From: Bacteroidota bacterium
Lineage (GTDB): Bacteria > Bacteroidota > Ignavibacteria > Kapaibacteriales > UBA2268
Assembly (NCBI GenBank): GCA_029974985.1
Contig: JARKQC010000014.1
Span: 57,241-121,240, forward strand
Direction: 5' to 3'
Length of the DNA: 64,000 nucleotides
The first letter of the stretch is position 1. Each line of letters opens with the position of its first letter. Shown here piece after piece: positions 1 to 9,180 of the stretch. The position numbers and the translations under genes are program-made. The notes under the pieces are model-generated. The model was not told where the DNA came from. It saw only the letters and a program-made list of their open reading frames with translations, and did no database searches.

Positions 1-493
1 TCGCGACCTTGGCGGAATGATTGTTATAGATTTTATTGATATGAACGATGAAAATAATCGGAAAAAATTATTTAATGAAATGAAAAGAGAATTAAGTAAG
101 GACAGAGCAAAAACTGTTGCTTATCCGATTTCTCAACTTGGTTTAATGCAAATTACTCGCCAGAGAATAAATCAGAATATTTCCGAAAAACTTACTGAAA
201 TCTGCCCAATGTGTAAAGGAACGGGCAGAATCACCTCAAAAATAGTACTAATAAACGAAATTGACCGTTGGTTAAAGAATTTTAGGCGTACAACTTCGGA
301 ATTTAGATTAATACTTATTGTTCATAATACAATTGCAAATCATATAACAGAAGGTTCGTTTTCGATAATTTCAAAATTAATGATTAAATACTTTGCAAGA
401 ATTAAAGTTCAACAATCTGATTCTATGGCAATTGACCAATTTAAGTTCTTTTCTGTTCGTCAACAGAAAGATATTACATCAGAATATTTATAA
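1..493 (+). CDS. rng: Ribonuclease E/G family protein, 3' part only
   Basis: The reading frame is open from the first bases, so the start lies upstream and the ATG at base 17 is internal. The visible 163 residues begin RDLGGMIVIDFIDM, the conserved RNase E/G segment carrying the second Mg-binding aspartate. About 55 residues on is the zinc-link motif CPMCKGTG, which holds the RNase E/G dimer together. The protein ends about 95 residues after the zinc link, which fits the short RNase G form rather than RNase E with its long scaffold tail. The family makes endonucleolytic cuts in AU-rich RNA and matures rRNA. It is followed 13 bases later by dxr, so it is probably co-transcribed. The assignment to the family is firm; the choice of rng over rne rests on length. 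Confidence 0.9.
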   Translation, partial: RDLGGMIVIDFIDMNDENNRKKLFNEMKRELSKDRAKTVAYPISQLGLMQITRQRINQNISEKLTEICPMCKGTGRITSKIVLINEIDRWLKNFRRTTSEFRLILIVHNTIANHITEGSFSIISKLMIKYFARIKVQQSDSMAIDQFKFFSVRQQKDITSEYL

Positions 494-506
494 TTATTTT
501 TAAAAA

Positions 507-1667
507 ATGAATAGAAAGAAAATTACAATATTAGGGGCAACTGGTTCAATAGGCTATCAGACTCTAAATGTTATTGAATCTTTACCCCAAAAATTTGAAT
601 TAAATTATATTACAGTAAATAAAAATATTTCTGCTCTTAATGATATTTGTAAGCGATTTAATCCCAAAGGTATCGTTATTGCTGATGAAAGTGCTTATAA
701 ATCATTTAAAAAAAATACTAATTATCAAGGTGAGATATTCTGTGGTAGCGAAAGTATTAATTTTGTTGCCGGAAGCGAGCAAAATGATATTTTACTATCC
801 TCATTAGTAGGTTTTTCAGGTGTTGTACCAACTTACGAAGCAATCAAAAAGGGAATTACTATTGCTCTTGCGAATAAAGAAACTTTAGTTAGTGCCGGAA
901 ATTTAATTATGAATGCGGCTAAGGAATATAAAGCAAAAATTTTAGCAGTTGATAGCGAGCATAGTGCTATTTTGCAATGCTTACTTGGAGAGGATATAAA
1001 TAGTGTTGAAAAAATTATTCTAACTGCGTCGGGTGGACCTTTTCGCAACACTCCTATCGCGGAATTTCCAAATATTACTATCGAACAAGCACTTAATCAT
1101 CCTAATTGGAATATGGGCAATAAAATTACAATAGATTCTGCTACTATGATGAATAAGGGTTTTGAAATTATCGAAGCACGTTGGCTTTTTGATTTAGATA
1201 TTAATAAAATTGATGTTGTTGTCCATCCGCAAAGTATTATTCATTCGCTTGTGCAGTTTATTGATGGTTCGGTTAAAGCTCAATTAGGTTTGCCCGATAT
1301 GAGAATACCAATTTCTTATGCACTCAATTATCCAGAGCGTCTTTCTTTTGATTTTCCGAGATTAGATTTATGTGAAATTGCTAAACTTGAATTTCAAAAG
1401 CCAGATTTTGAAAAATTTCCGTGCTTAAAATTAGCTTATGAATCATTAGAAATGAATAATCATGCACCTGCAATAATAAATGCGGCAAATGAAATATGTG
1501 TCGAGGCTTTTCTAAACGGAAAAATTAAATTTATTGATATTCCGAGAATTATAGATACCGCTCTCAATAAAATTGAACATATTTCGATTACAACACTTGA
1601 ATCAATAATTTATACTGACTCTGAAACAAGAAAATTTACTTCTTCAATTATTAATAATATTAATTAA
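507..1667 (+). CDS. dxr: 1-deoxy-D-xylulose-5-phosphate reductoisomerase
   Basis: 386 residues, the normal length. It converts 1-deoxy-D-xylulose 5-phosphate to 2-C-methyl-D-erythritol 4-phosphate with NADPH, the first committed step of the MEP isoprenoid pathway, in the cytosol. Residues 8-18 (GATGSIGYQTL) form the NADPH-binding Rossmann loop. D149 and E151 in VDSEHSAILQ are the metal ligands, LTASGGPF is the flexible catalytic loop region, and HPNWNMGNKITIDSATMMNK is the substrate-binding signature. The C-terminal helical domain is complete. The ATG is 13 bases after the RNase gene, and rseP follows 4 bases after the stop, an arrangement common in Bacteroidota. Confidence 0.97.
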   Translation: MNRKKITILGATGSIGYQTLNVIESLPQKFELNYITVNKNISALNDICKRFNPKGIVIADESAYKSFKKNTNYQGEIFCGSESINFVAGSEQNDILLSSLVGFSGVVPTYEAIKKGITIALANKETLVSAGNLIMNAAKEYKAKILAVDSEHSAILQCLLGEDINSVEKIILTASGGPFRNTPIAEFPNITIEQALNHPNWNMGNKITIDSATMMNKGFEIIEARWLFDLDINKIDVVVHPQSIIHSLVQFIDGSVKAQLGLPDMRIPISYALNYPERLSFDFPRLDLCEIAKLEFQKPDFEKFPCLKLAYESLEMNNHAPAIINAANEICVEAFLNGKIKFIDIPRIIDTALNKIEHISITTLESIIYTDSETRKFTSSIINNIN

Positions 1668-1671
1668 AAAT

Positions 1672-3039
1672 ATGGAATTTTTAAATAGTGCTATATATTT
1701 TGTAATCATAATAGGTATTTTGGTAGCTATTCATGAGTTTGGTCATTTCATTGCGGCAAGAATGATGGGAATGCGTGCCGAAGTTTTTTCGATTGGAATG
1801 GGAAAAAGGCTTTTTGGTTTTAATAAAATAAATGGTTTAACATTTGGTAATTTATCCGAAGATATTGAATTGGGCAATCATACAGATTATCGAATTGCTG
1901 TGTTTCCTATTGGTGGTTATGTAAAAATCTCGGGAATGATAGACGAAAGTTTTGATACTGAATTTCAGAATTCCGAGCCTAAAGATTATGAATTTCGCTC
2001 AAAAAATATGTTCCAAAAAATATTTGTTCTTAGCGCCGGCGTTATAATGAATATAGTGCTTGCTATTGCAGTATTTGCTTATATAGCATATTTTAATGGA
2101 AAAAGCGAATTAGCGACAACTACGATTGGAAAAGTCGAAGAAAAATCTATTGCAAGTGAATTGGGTTTTCAAGTTGGAGATAAAATCGAAAGAATAAATG
2201 GGAGAAAAGTTAATACTTGGTCTGAATTATTAGAGAAAATCACTTTGGAAGATTTTGGGAAAAAAATTAAAATTGACTTAATAAGAAATTCTAATAATTT
2301 CTCTCTTGATGTTGATGGTGCGAAAATTATTAAATCATTATCAAAAAAACAAGCTCTTGGGCTTATCCCCGGAGGGCTTAGTATATTTATCGAAAATGTT
2401 GCAATCGAATCTCCAGCTCATAATTCGGGATTAATGAAAGGCGATACATTATTATCTTTAAACGGCATTGAAATAAATACTTTAAGCACAATGCAAGACA
2501 ATCTTAAAGATAAAAAATCAACTCCAATTTTCCTTGTTTGGAAAAGAGGAAATCAAATTATGAGCGACACAATCAAAACAAATGATAAAGGTATGATTGG
2601 TATTCAAATGGGATATGGCCCTCAAACAAATATAAATTATTCATTGATTGAATCAATAAGCATTGGTTTTTCGGAAAGCTATGGCTCTTTTATTTTGCTT
2701 ATCAATTCTTTGAAGCAGATTTTTATCGGCAATTTATCATTTAAAGAGACAGTTGGCGGTCCTATAATGATTATGGATATGGCGGGCGAGCAAGCAAGTC
2801 GAGGATTTACAAGTTTTCTACATTTTCTTGCGATGCTTTCTATATCATTAGCATTTATGAACATTTTACCTTTTCCCGCTCTTGATGGTGGACATATAGT
2901 TTTTGCATTAGTCGAGGGAATTTTTAGAAAAGAAGTTCCAGTAAAAGTAAAATTAGCTATCCAACAAGGTGGTGTGATTATTCTTTTACTTTTTATGACT
3001 TTTGTAATTTTTAATGATGTATCACGAATTTTAAAATAG
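1672..3039 (+). CDS. rseP: RIP metalloprotease RseP (site-2 protease)
   Basis: A 455-residue inner-membrane zinc protease. HEFGH (H21, H25) lies in the first membrane segment and supplies the zinc ligands and catalytic glutamate; the partner motif LDGGHI is near the C-terminus in a later membrane segment. Two PDZ-like domains lie between them (around residues 140-200 and 225-300, including the GDKIERING and GDTLLSLNG loops). The family cuts membrane-spanning anti-sigma factors and leftover signal peptides. It sits 4 bases after dxr and 3 bases before surE, so the three are almost certainly one transcript. A possible substrate in this window is the membrane-anchored anti-sigma-like protein at 30920, but that is only inference. 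Confidence 0.95.
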   Translation: MEFLNSAIYFVIIIGILVAIHEFGHFIAARMMGMRAEVFSIGMGKRLFGFNKINGLTFGNLSEDIELGNHTDYRIAVFPIGGYVKISGMIDESFDTEFQNSEPKDYEFRSKNMFQKIFVLSAGVIMNIVLAIAVFAYIAYFNGKSELATTTIGKVEEKSIASELGFQVGDKIERINGRKVNTWSELLEKITLEDFGKKIKIDLIRNSNNFSLDVDGAKIIKSLSKKQALGLIPGGLSIFIENVAIESPAHNSGLMKGDTLLSLNGIEINTLSTMQDNLKDKKSTPIFLVWKRGNQIMSDTIKTNDKGMIGIQMGYGPQTNINYSLIESISIGFSESYGSFILLINSLKQIFIGNLSFKETVGGPIMIMDMAGEQASRGFTSFLHFLAMLSISLAFMNILPFPALDGGHIVFALVEGIFRKEVPVKVKLAIQQGGVIILLLFMTFVIFNDVSRILK

Positions 3040-3042
3040 ATT

Positions 3043-3849
3043 TTGAATAATAAACCCTTAATTTTAGTAACAAATGATGATGGAATTAACTCGCCAGGTA
3101 TTGAAATACTTGTAAAAAGTTTATCAAATTTAGGTGAAATTATTGTTGTTGCTCCTGATACTCAGCGCAGTGCTGTAAGTAGTAGTTTATCAATTAACAA
3201 GCCTTTAAGAGTAAGTAAATTCCATAAAAACGGCTCATTTTTTGGATATAGTGTTGATGGAACTCCTACTGATTGCGTTAAATTAGCTATATCAACTCTT
3301 TTAGATAGAAAGCCAGATTTAGTTGTAAGCGGAATAAATCACGGTAAAAACACATCAATTAATGTATTATATTCTGGGACTGTTGCTGGTGCTAAAGAAG
3401 GATATTTAGCAAATATCAACTCTATAGCTATTTCTCATTCTTCTCATTCATTAGATTCTGATTTATCTTATGCCGCAGAATATTCACAAATTTTGGCAAG
3501 GAAATTGCTAAATTATGATAGCAATGAGATATTACTTTTGAATGTAAATGTGCCAAATTTACAAAAGGAATTAATAAAAGGGGCTATATTTACAAAATTA
3601 AGTAATGCATATTGGAAAGATAAATATGAAATGCGTTTAGACCCATTTGGAAATGAATATTATTGGTTCGCAGGTTCATATATAAATAATAGTAATGATT
3701 TGAATACTGATGACGGTGCAATAGAAGCGAATTATGTTTCTGTTACAGCTCTCGAGATGAATCATTTGAATGACAATTTTAATAAAAACATAGCAAATTA
3801 TTTAGGATTTTTTGATGAGCAAAGTAATATCTATAGACGAACTAAATGA
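3043..3849 (+). CDS. surE: 5'/3'-nucleotidase SurE
   Basis: A 268-residue metal-dependent phosphatase that removes phosphate from nucleoside 5'- and 3'-monophosphates. The N-terminal LVTNDDGINSPGI carries the paired metal-binding aspartates; VSGINHGKNTS and YSGTVAGAKEG are the other family signatures. The start is a TTG three bases after the rseP stop. No ATG lies near enough to give a complete N-terminus, so the TTG is accepted. The 3' end overlaps the next gene by about 35 bases, implying translational coupling to the HDOD module. Confidence 0.95.
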   Translation: MNNKPLILVTNDDGINSPGIEILVKSLSNLGEIIVVAPDTQRSAVSSSLSINKPLRVSKFHKNGSFFGYSVDGTPTDCVKLAISTLLDRKPDLVVSGINHGKNTSINVLYSGTVAGAKEGYLANINSIAISHSSHSLDSDLSYAAEYSQILARKLLNYDSNEILLLNVNVPNLQKELIKGAIFTKLSNAYWKDKYEMRLDPFGNEYYWFAGSYINNSNDLNTDDGAIEANYVSVTALEMNHLNDNFNKNIANYLGFFDEQSNIYRRTK

Positions 3850-4153
3850 GGAGATGATTCTCGCTGAATCAGTCGTCAATAGTTTTGGACAGACATTACT
3901 AAATGCAGGCGTATGTCTTGAATTTCGGCATAAAAAACTTCTTAAAACTTGGAATATTAAATTTATAAAAATTATTGATGATAATGAGGAGATTAATAAA
4001 AATTGCATTAATCCCGAACATATTAAAATTGCAAGTGAATTTATAAATTCTCGTATAACTTGGCAAGCTACTTTACCAATTGAATTTGATCTAATAAATA
4101 CTGCTATTTTAATTAAAGCTACTAAATTTGGTGATAAAAATGAAAACAACTGA
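3815..4153 (+). CDS. Small signalling-domain protein next to HDOD gene
   Basis: A 112-residue protein starting at the ATG at 3815, inside the end of surE. The sequence (ISIDELNEEMILAESV, FGQTLLNAGVCL, LLKTWNIKFIKII) has the pattern of the small beta-rich domain found before HD-GYP and HDOD domains: a hydrophobic strand, an Asp/Glu-rich turn, a G-x-x-L-L-x-x-G loop, then a helix and a strand. No catalytic motif is visible. Its stop overlaps the start of the HDOD gene. Sensor or adaptor for the HDOD protein is inferred from the context only. Confidence 0.6.
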   Translation: MSKVISIDELNEEMILAESVVNSFGQTLLNAGVCLEFRHKKLLKTWNIKFIKIIDDNEEINKNCINPEHIKIASEFINSRITWQATLPIEFDLINTAILIKATKFGDKNENN

Positions 4154-4997
4154 AATAGAAGCAAAATTATTAATACAGACTATTCAAACATTGCCTACTC
4201 TACCGACTATTTATTATAATTTATTAGAAGTAATGAATAACCCGCGTTCGACAGCTATTGATGCCGCAAAAGTAATTCAAAACGACCAAGCCGCCGCCGC
4301 AAAAGTTCTTAAAGCCTCAAATTCACCTATTTACGGTTTCTATGGAAAGATAGAAAATATTACACAAGCAATTACTTATATCGGTTTTGAAGAAGTAAAA
4401 AATTTTGTTATTGCAATCACTATAATAGATTTCTTCAATAATAATTTTAATAAAAATGGAATAGATATTGTTGAGTTTTGGAAACACTCCATAGGAGTTG
4501 GAATAATTTCAAGAATGATTGGTAAATATATTAAAGCTCGTGATATTGAAAATTATTTTTTAGCAGGTATTCTTCATGATATTGGAAAAATTACATTAAT
4601 TAATTTAATGCCAGAACAGTATTTTGACGTTTATAGATATAGTTTGGAAATGAAAGTAAGTCATTACGAGGCAGAAGAGAAAATTATTGGTATAACGCAT
4701 AATGTCGTAGGTGATATTTTAGCAACAAAGTGGAACCTTCCCGTATCAATTCGTAACTCAATAAAAAATCATTATAGAGGAGTTGGTGATAAGCCAAATG
4801 ATAAAATTGTTCCAGCTACACATATTGCAAATATTGCGGCAATTATGTTTGGTTTAGGATTTGAAAAATCTTTACCTGTGCCAGAACCTAATAAACAAGC
4901 ATGGGAAATTTTAGAATTAGAAGATAATTTTTTCTCAAAAAATCAATCATCAATAACAAGCCTATATTATGATACAATCAACTTATTATTAAAATAA
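4140..4997 (+). CDS. HDOD domain signalling protein
   Basis: 285 residues from the ATG at 4140, which overlaps the end of the preceding gene; upstream in-frame TTG and GTG codons are less likely starts. The protein is one HDOD domain: LPTLPTIYYNLLEVM, the D-x-x-x-A-x-K-V-L-K-A-S-N-S-P signature, and LHDIGK at residues 145-150. HDOD domains are HD-superfamily regulators that usually sit with two-component proteins and control motility, stress or c-di-GMP signalling. Here the gene lies 4 bases before a histidine kinase gene. The HD pair is kept, so hydrolase activity cannot be excluded, though most HDOD proteins have none known. Confidence 0.88.
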   Translation: MKTTEIEAKLLIQTIQTLPTLPTIYYNLLEVMNNPRSTAIDAAKVIQNDQAAAAKVLKASNSPIYGFYGKIENITQAITYIGFEEVKNFVIAITIIDFFNNNFNKNGIDIVEFWKHSIGVGIISRMIGKYIKARDIENYFLAGILHDIGKITLINLMPEQYFDVYRYSLEMKVSHYEAEEKIIGITHNVVGDILATKWNLPVSIRNSIKNHYRGVGDKPNDKIVPATHIANIAAIMFGLGFEKSLPVPEPNKQAWEILELEDNFFSKNQSSITSLYYDTINLLLK

Positions 4998-5001
4998 CAT
5001 T

Positions 5002-6774
5002 ATGAATACTGATGAAATATATGGAAATAAAAAAAATATATCTTATATAAGATGGAAAGAATTAATCCATTCTATTAATGAATTTACTACTATTGGATTA
5101 AATCGTGAAAGTTTATATGATATATATTATGATAGCTTAAGCGTTTTAAGTAAATTTCCAAAATTTGATAAAAGTGCATTTTTTATTTTAAATAATAGTT
5201 TTAGTTTCGAACTTACGATAACTAATCCAAATAATTATCTAAATGAATTTAATGAAATTTTTGATTACCTTGTAGAAACTGGCGATATAGGTCATGCATT
5301 AGATACCTCAAAATCAATAAATATTAATTTGGAAGAGAAAGATGAAATTCAAAAAAATATTTTCATAGTACCCTTAAGAACAAGTAAATTAATTGTTGGA
5401 ATTATATTAATTATTCACAATAATAGATTAGGCGAACTCGACCAATTATTCTATCAATTTGTGGGGTTATTTGCAAATTTGATTGGTACTACTATTGAAA
5501 ATTTCCATTTTAAAAATGAATTGGAAATTTCAAAATCTTCTTTAGAGCAAAAAATTGCTATGAGAACTCTCGATTTAGCTCAAAGTAGAAGAGAAATTAA
5601 AGCAATTTTTGATTCTGTACTTGCGGGTATCATTGTATTTGACCTTTCGATAAACAAAATTGTAAGGGTGAACCCAATGGCTTGTAAAATCATTGGTGAT
5701 AGTGAGTCTAATATCGTAGGAAAAAATATTTTTGATTATCTTGACTATTTTAATTATTCAAATTTAAATGATTTTCCCAAAAATGAGAATTATTTTGAAT
5801 CTTTTTTAATAACAAAAGATAAAACCAATAAACAAATTCTAAGAAATATCACTCGAATACCGCTAAATAACCGTGTTTTAATTAACGAAAGTTTTGTTGA
5901 TATTTCTAAAATTAAAGAAGCAGAATATACCTTAAACGAAGCTAATCAAATTCTTGAACAAAAAGTTATCGAACGAACCGAAGATTTACAAATTATTGTT
6001 GAACAACTTAAAGAAGAAATCAAGGTTCGTGTTGCCGCAGAAGCAAAAATCCGAAAGATGTATGAGGAACAAAAAGAATTAAATGATTTAAAAACAAGAT
6101 TTGTTAGTATGATTTCGCATGAGTTTCGTACACCACTTACTTTAATTAAATCTTCTGCTCAAATGGTAACAAAATTTAAAGATGTTTTAACAATTAATGA
6201 GAAAATTAATTATCTTGATAGAATATCTCACTCGGTTGATTCTTTAACTGATATGATAGAAAATGTTATATTCATTGGTAAAAATGAATCAAATAAATAT
6301 AATGTAAATAATGAATATTTTGATTTTAAGATATTTATTGATGGTATTATAAATTTCTTTCAACTTAATTCAATCGAGAACATAGAGTTTGAACTTAATA
6401 TTTCAAATTTAAGCGAACAAATTTACACTGACAAAAGATTATTACGTATTATTCTAAATAATTTAATATCAAATGCTATTAAATATTCAAAAAATAATCC
6501 AAAAATCTGTATAGAAGCAAAAATAGAAGCTGATAATTTAATTATTTCGGTTACAGATTTTGGAATCGGGATTCCTCCAAACGAATTAGATAGAATATTT
6601 GATTTGTTTTATCGTGCTAAAAATGTAAACACAATAAAAGGGACTGGACTTGGATTAATTGTTGTTAGTGAGTCCTTACAAAAATTAGAAGGAAGAATCG
6701 AATATAAGAGCATTATTAACGAAGGCTCTGTATTTAGTATTTTTATTCCATTAAAAAATGAAAATATATATTAA
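5002..6774 (+). CDS. GAF-PAS sensor histidine kinase
   Basis: A 590-residue kinase without membrane segments. Residues about 20-185 form a GAF-like domain. A helix (LEQKIAMRTLDLAQSRREI) leads to a PAS domain at about 195-310, and a second coiled coil (LEQKVIERTEDLQ) leads to the HisKA domain with H373 in MISHEFRTPLT. The ATP-binding domain is complete: N box NNLISNAIKYS near residue 485, G1 DFGIGI, and G2 GTGLGL at 547-552. It should autophosphorylate. The next gene, 9 bases away, is a receiver-kinase fusion and the likely partner. No input ligand can be read from the sequence. Confidence 0.92.
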   Translation: MNTDEIYGNKKNISYIRWKELIHSINEFTTIGLNRESLYDIYYDSLSVLSKFPKFDKSAFFILNNSFSFELTITNPNNYLNEFNEIFDYLVETGDIGHALDTSKSININLEEKDEIQKNIFIVPLRTSKLIVGIILIIHNNRLGELDQLFYQFVGLFANLIGTTIENFHFKNELEISKSSLEQKIAMRTLDLAQSRREIKAIFDSVLAGIIVFDLSINKIVRVNPMACKIIGDSESNIVGKNIFDYLDYFNYSNLNDFPKNENYFESFLITKDKTNKQILRNITRIPLNNRVLINESFVDISKIKEAEYTLNEANQILEQKVIERTEDLQIIVEQLKEEIKVRVAAEAKIRKMYEEQKELNDLKTRFVSMISHEFRTPLTLIKSSAQMVTKFKDVLTINEKINYLDRISHSVDSLTDMIENVIFIGKNESNKYNVNNEYFDFKIFIDGIINFFQLNSIENIEFELNISNLSEQIYTDKRLLRIILNNLISNAIKYSKNNPKICIEAKIEADNLIISVTDFGIGIPPNELDRIFDLFYRAKNVNTIKGTGLGLIVVSESLQKLEGRIEYKSIINEGSVFSIFIPLKNENIY

Positions 6775-6783
6775 AATAAAAAA

Positions 6784-7890
6784 ATGAAATTTAAAATATT
6801 AATCGTTGAAGACGAAAAAGAAATTCTTGATGATTTGTCAAAAATTCTTACCATTTCTGGTTATGAGGTTGTTTCTACTAATAATTGCAACGAAGCAATG
6901 GATTTTGCAATCAATAGTAATCTCGATTTGATAATTTCTGATATTTTATTGCCAGAGTTTGATGGTTATGATTTTTTAAAGCAATTACAGGAAAACTCTG
7001 CTACTGCTTCTATTCCTTTTTTATTCTTATCTGCAAAATCTAGTAAATACGATGTTCGCGAAGCGATGAATCTCGGTGCCGATGATTTTATAACAAAGCC
7101 TTATGATATTGAAGAACTCTTAAATACTATAAAAATTCGTCTCGAAAAGAAAATCAAAAGAGAAAGTCATTTTTCTCAAAAAATTGAGAATTTACAGACT
7201 AATTTAAGAAAAACTATGCCTCACGAAATCAGAACACCTCTGAACGTAATTCTTGGTTTTTCTGAATTTCTACTAAAAAACAAAGATATAAAAAATGAAG
7301 AAGCAATGGATATGCTCGGAAATATTCATCAATCTGGTCAAAGATTATTGCACACTTTCGAAAATTATCTGTTATATGCCAACCTCGAATTAATAAATAC
7401 TTCTCAAAATGAAAAAATGAAATATCAAAAATATAAAACTTATATGGTTGATATTGTATTAAGCGATATTATCACAGCAAAATCTTATGAATACAATAGA
7501 GCAAATGATGTTATAACTGAATTAAGTAGTGGTACAATAATAGTTTACGAAGAACATTTTCATAAAATTATTGATGAATTAATTGATAATTGTTTTAAAT
7601 TCTCGAATAAAGGTTCAGAGGTCATTATTCAATCAATGATTGAAGATGACTACTATAAGATTGTATTTAAAGATTCGGGACGTGGTATGACCCTCGAACA
7701 ATTAGCGGCTTTAGACGAATACGTTCAATTTGAACGCTCGGTTTATGAGCAACAAGGTGCGGGTTTAGGACTAAGTATCGTAAAAAAAATTATTGATATT
7801 TATAATGGTAAATTTTCAATTACAAGCAATCCAAATGAATATACTATTGTTACCGTTTATTTACCCGGATTTGATGATAATTTGAGCTAA
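6784..7890 (+). CDS. Receiver domain-histidine kinase fusion
   Basis: 368 residues in reversed hybrid order. An N-terminal receiver (residues 1-120; acidic pair in VEDEKE, phospho-acceptor D53 in ISDILLPEFDG, lysine in TKPYD) is followed by HisKA (H147 in MPHEIRTPLN) and a complete HATPase domain (NCFKFSN, DSGRGM, GAGLGLSIV). Such proteins take phosphate from an upstream kinase and then change their own kinase output, extending the phosphorelay that starts with the product of 5002. There is no DNA-binding domain, so the final output is elsewhere. The run ends 3 bases before a convergent gene. Confidence 0.92.
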   Translation: MKFKILIVEDEKEILDDLSKILTISGYEVVSTNNCNEAMDFAINSNLDLIISDILLPEFDGYDFLKQLQENSATASIPFLFLSAKSSKYDVREAMNLGADDFITKPYDIEELLNTIKIRLEKKIKRESHFSQKIENLQTNLRKTMPHEIRTPLNVILGFSEFLLKNKDIKNEEAMDMLGNIHQSGQRLLHTFENYLLYANLELINTSQNEKMKYQKYKTYMVDIVLSDIITAKSYEYNRANDVITELSSGTIIVYEEHFHKIIDELIDNCFKFSNKGSEVIIQSMIEDDYYKIVFKDSGRGMTLEQLAALDEYVQFERSVYEQQGAGLGLSIVKKIIDIYNGKFSITSNPNEYTIVTVYLPGFDDNLS

Positions 7891-7893
7891 TTT

Positions 7894-8766
7894 TTATTTA
7901 TTTTTTAAACTATATTCTCTTTTAAATTTTATTGCCATTAGATATGGATTTTCAACAAAATACTTAAAACTCATAATTATACTAATTATTAATATGAGTG
8001 TACATATTAGCCCTCCCTCGAATCCAAAATCGCCGCCTACAATATAATTATAAAAGTAAAATTCATTATTATAATTAATATTTATAATTCCTACTTTATA
8101 ATCCATTCCGCTTATTGGGCTATTAAATATCATAACTAATGATATATTCCAAAGGAAATGAAACATAATCGAAGGATACAAAGATCGCGATTTAATATAT
8201 ATTACTGCAAACAAAATTCCTGCTAAAAATATATTAATATGAGCGAAAAATGTGATATTGGGATTTGTGAAATGAACTAACGAAAATAAAAAAGATGTAA
8301 TCAGAATTGCCCAAATTTTCCCTAAATTTTCTTCTAAAATTTGTAAAATAAAAGCTCTAAATAATAATTCCTCAATTATCGCCATAATTGCTATATAAAT
8401 AATAAAATTATAATTTAATAGCTTAATGGCATTAAAAACAATATCAATATCTAAAAATAAATAAGATAATACTAATATAAATGATATAATTACAAGTGAA
8501 AAAATAAATATATATAGTAAAATAAGCAAATTTTGTAATACATTTTTATCAAAAAATAAACCTAATTCGGATATTGAATGCCCTATTCGTAATTTTTGAA
8601 AAATAAATGTAAAAAAAAGAATAAATAACAGTATATCTAAATTAAAATCTAATTGCAAAGTAGGGAAAAAATATATTATTAGCTCACTAAAAAATAGCGA
8701 TAAAAGAAATAAAAACAGTATAGTAAAATCATTTCTCAATATTTTAATAAATAAATTAGATTTCAT
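7894..8766 (-). CDS. CPBP family intramembrane metalloprotease
   Basis: A 290-residue polytopic membrane protein (about 8 hydrophobic segments). It carries the three CPBP/type II CAAX protease motifs: EELLFR with E132, E133 and R137; FSLVH with H165; and HFLWN with H203 and N207. The family includes prenyl-protein proteases and bacteriocin-immunity-type proteins, and the substrate here is unknown. It is convergent with the kinase gene that ends at 7890. Upstream lies the terminator of the small gene at 8855, so it is probably transcribed alone. Confidence 0.88.
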   Translation of the reverse strand: MKSNLFIKILRNDFTILFLFLLSLFFSELIIYFFPTLQLDFNLDILLFILFFTFIFQKLRIGHSISELGLFFDKNVLQNLLILLYIFIFSLVIISFILVLSYLFLDIDIVFNAIKLLNYNFIIYIAIMAIIEELLFRAFILQILEENLGKIWAILITSFLFSLVHFTNPNITFFAHINIFLAGILFAVIYIKSRSLYPSIMFHFLWNISLVMIFNSPISGMDYKVGIININYNNEFYFYNYIVGGDFGFEGGLICTLILIISIIMSFKYFVENPYLMAIKFKREYSLKNK

Positions 8767-8780
8767 AATATTAATTATCT

Positions 8781-8827
8781 AAAAAAATCCAGTGGATTCA
8801 TAATTAATTTTATGATTTCACTGGATT
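8781..8827 (-). terminator. Rho-independent terminator of the 8855 gene
   Basis: An 18-base inverted repeat (AATCCAGTG... paired with ...CACTGGATT, one mismatched position) with a short AT loop at 8786-8827. On the minus strand it is followed by a run of seven T. It lies just after the minus-strand gene 8855-9064. Confidence 0.85.
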
Positions 8828-8854
8828 TATTAAATTTATGTTTTTTATAATTTA

Positions 8855-9064
8855 TTAATTATTAGCAACGTTTTGATTTGCTTTAAGATTTTGAATATGC
8901 TGCGCTATTTTTGAATACATTTTTTCTTCTACTTCTTCGTGGAATAAACCAGTAATCATAAGGTTTAACTGTGGGCAGTAAGAAGCGTATTGATTATCGC
9001 CTCTTTTTCTAATCAAAACTTCATAATCGTCCATACTAATGCTATTAGAAATATTATTAGACAT
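8855..9064 (-). CDS. Small HicB-like protein, function unknown
   Basis: A 69-residue protein. The central part (YEVLIRKRGDNQYASYCPQL ... VEEKMYSKIAQHI) has the strand-strand-helix pattern of the HicB antitoxin fold, in which a strand reads Y-x-A-x-x-P-x-L and a helix starts with E-E. No toxin gene of the HicA type lies beside it and no DNA-binding tail is visible, so a toxin-antitoxin role is not supported. It has its own strong terminator, which argues that it is a real, separately transcribed gene. Confidence 0.6.
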   Translation of the reverse strand: MSNNISNSISMDDYEVLIRKRGDNQYASYCPQLNLMITGLFHEEVEEKMYSKIAQHIQNLKANQNVANN

Positions 9065-9145
9065 TTATATACTCCGTTTTTAAATAAATTATCAAAATAA
9101 ATGATTAAAGACTAACTTATATCAAAATAATTTTCTTAAATGTGT

Positions 9146-9153
9146 TAATTTTG
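9146..9153 (+). promoter_or_regulatory. Possible Bacteroidota-type -7 box
   Basis: TAATTTTG matches the TAnnTTTG -7 consensus of the Bacteroidota primary sigma factor. It lies 28 bases before the ATG at 9181. No clear upstream TTTG box is seen, so this is weak. Confidence 0.3.
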
Positions 9154-9180
9154 TAAATAATTATTAATTGAGTTTTTAAT

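Noticed and set aside
8855..9064. Possible HicAB toxin-antitoxin system
   Set aside because: No HicA-type partner gene on either side; the protein is kept only as HicB-like.
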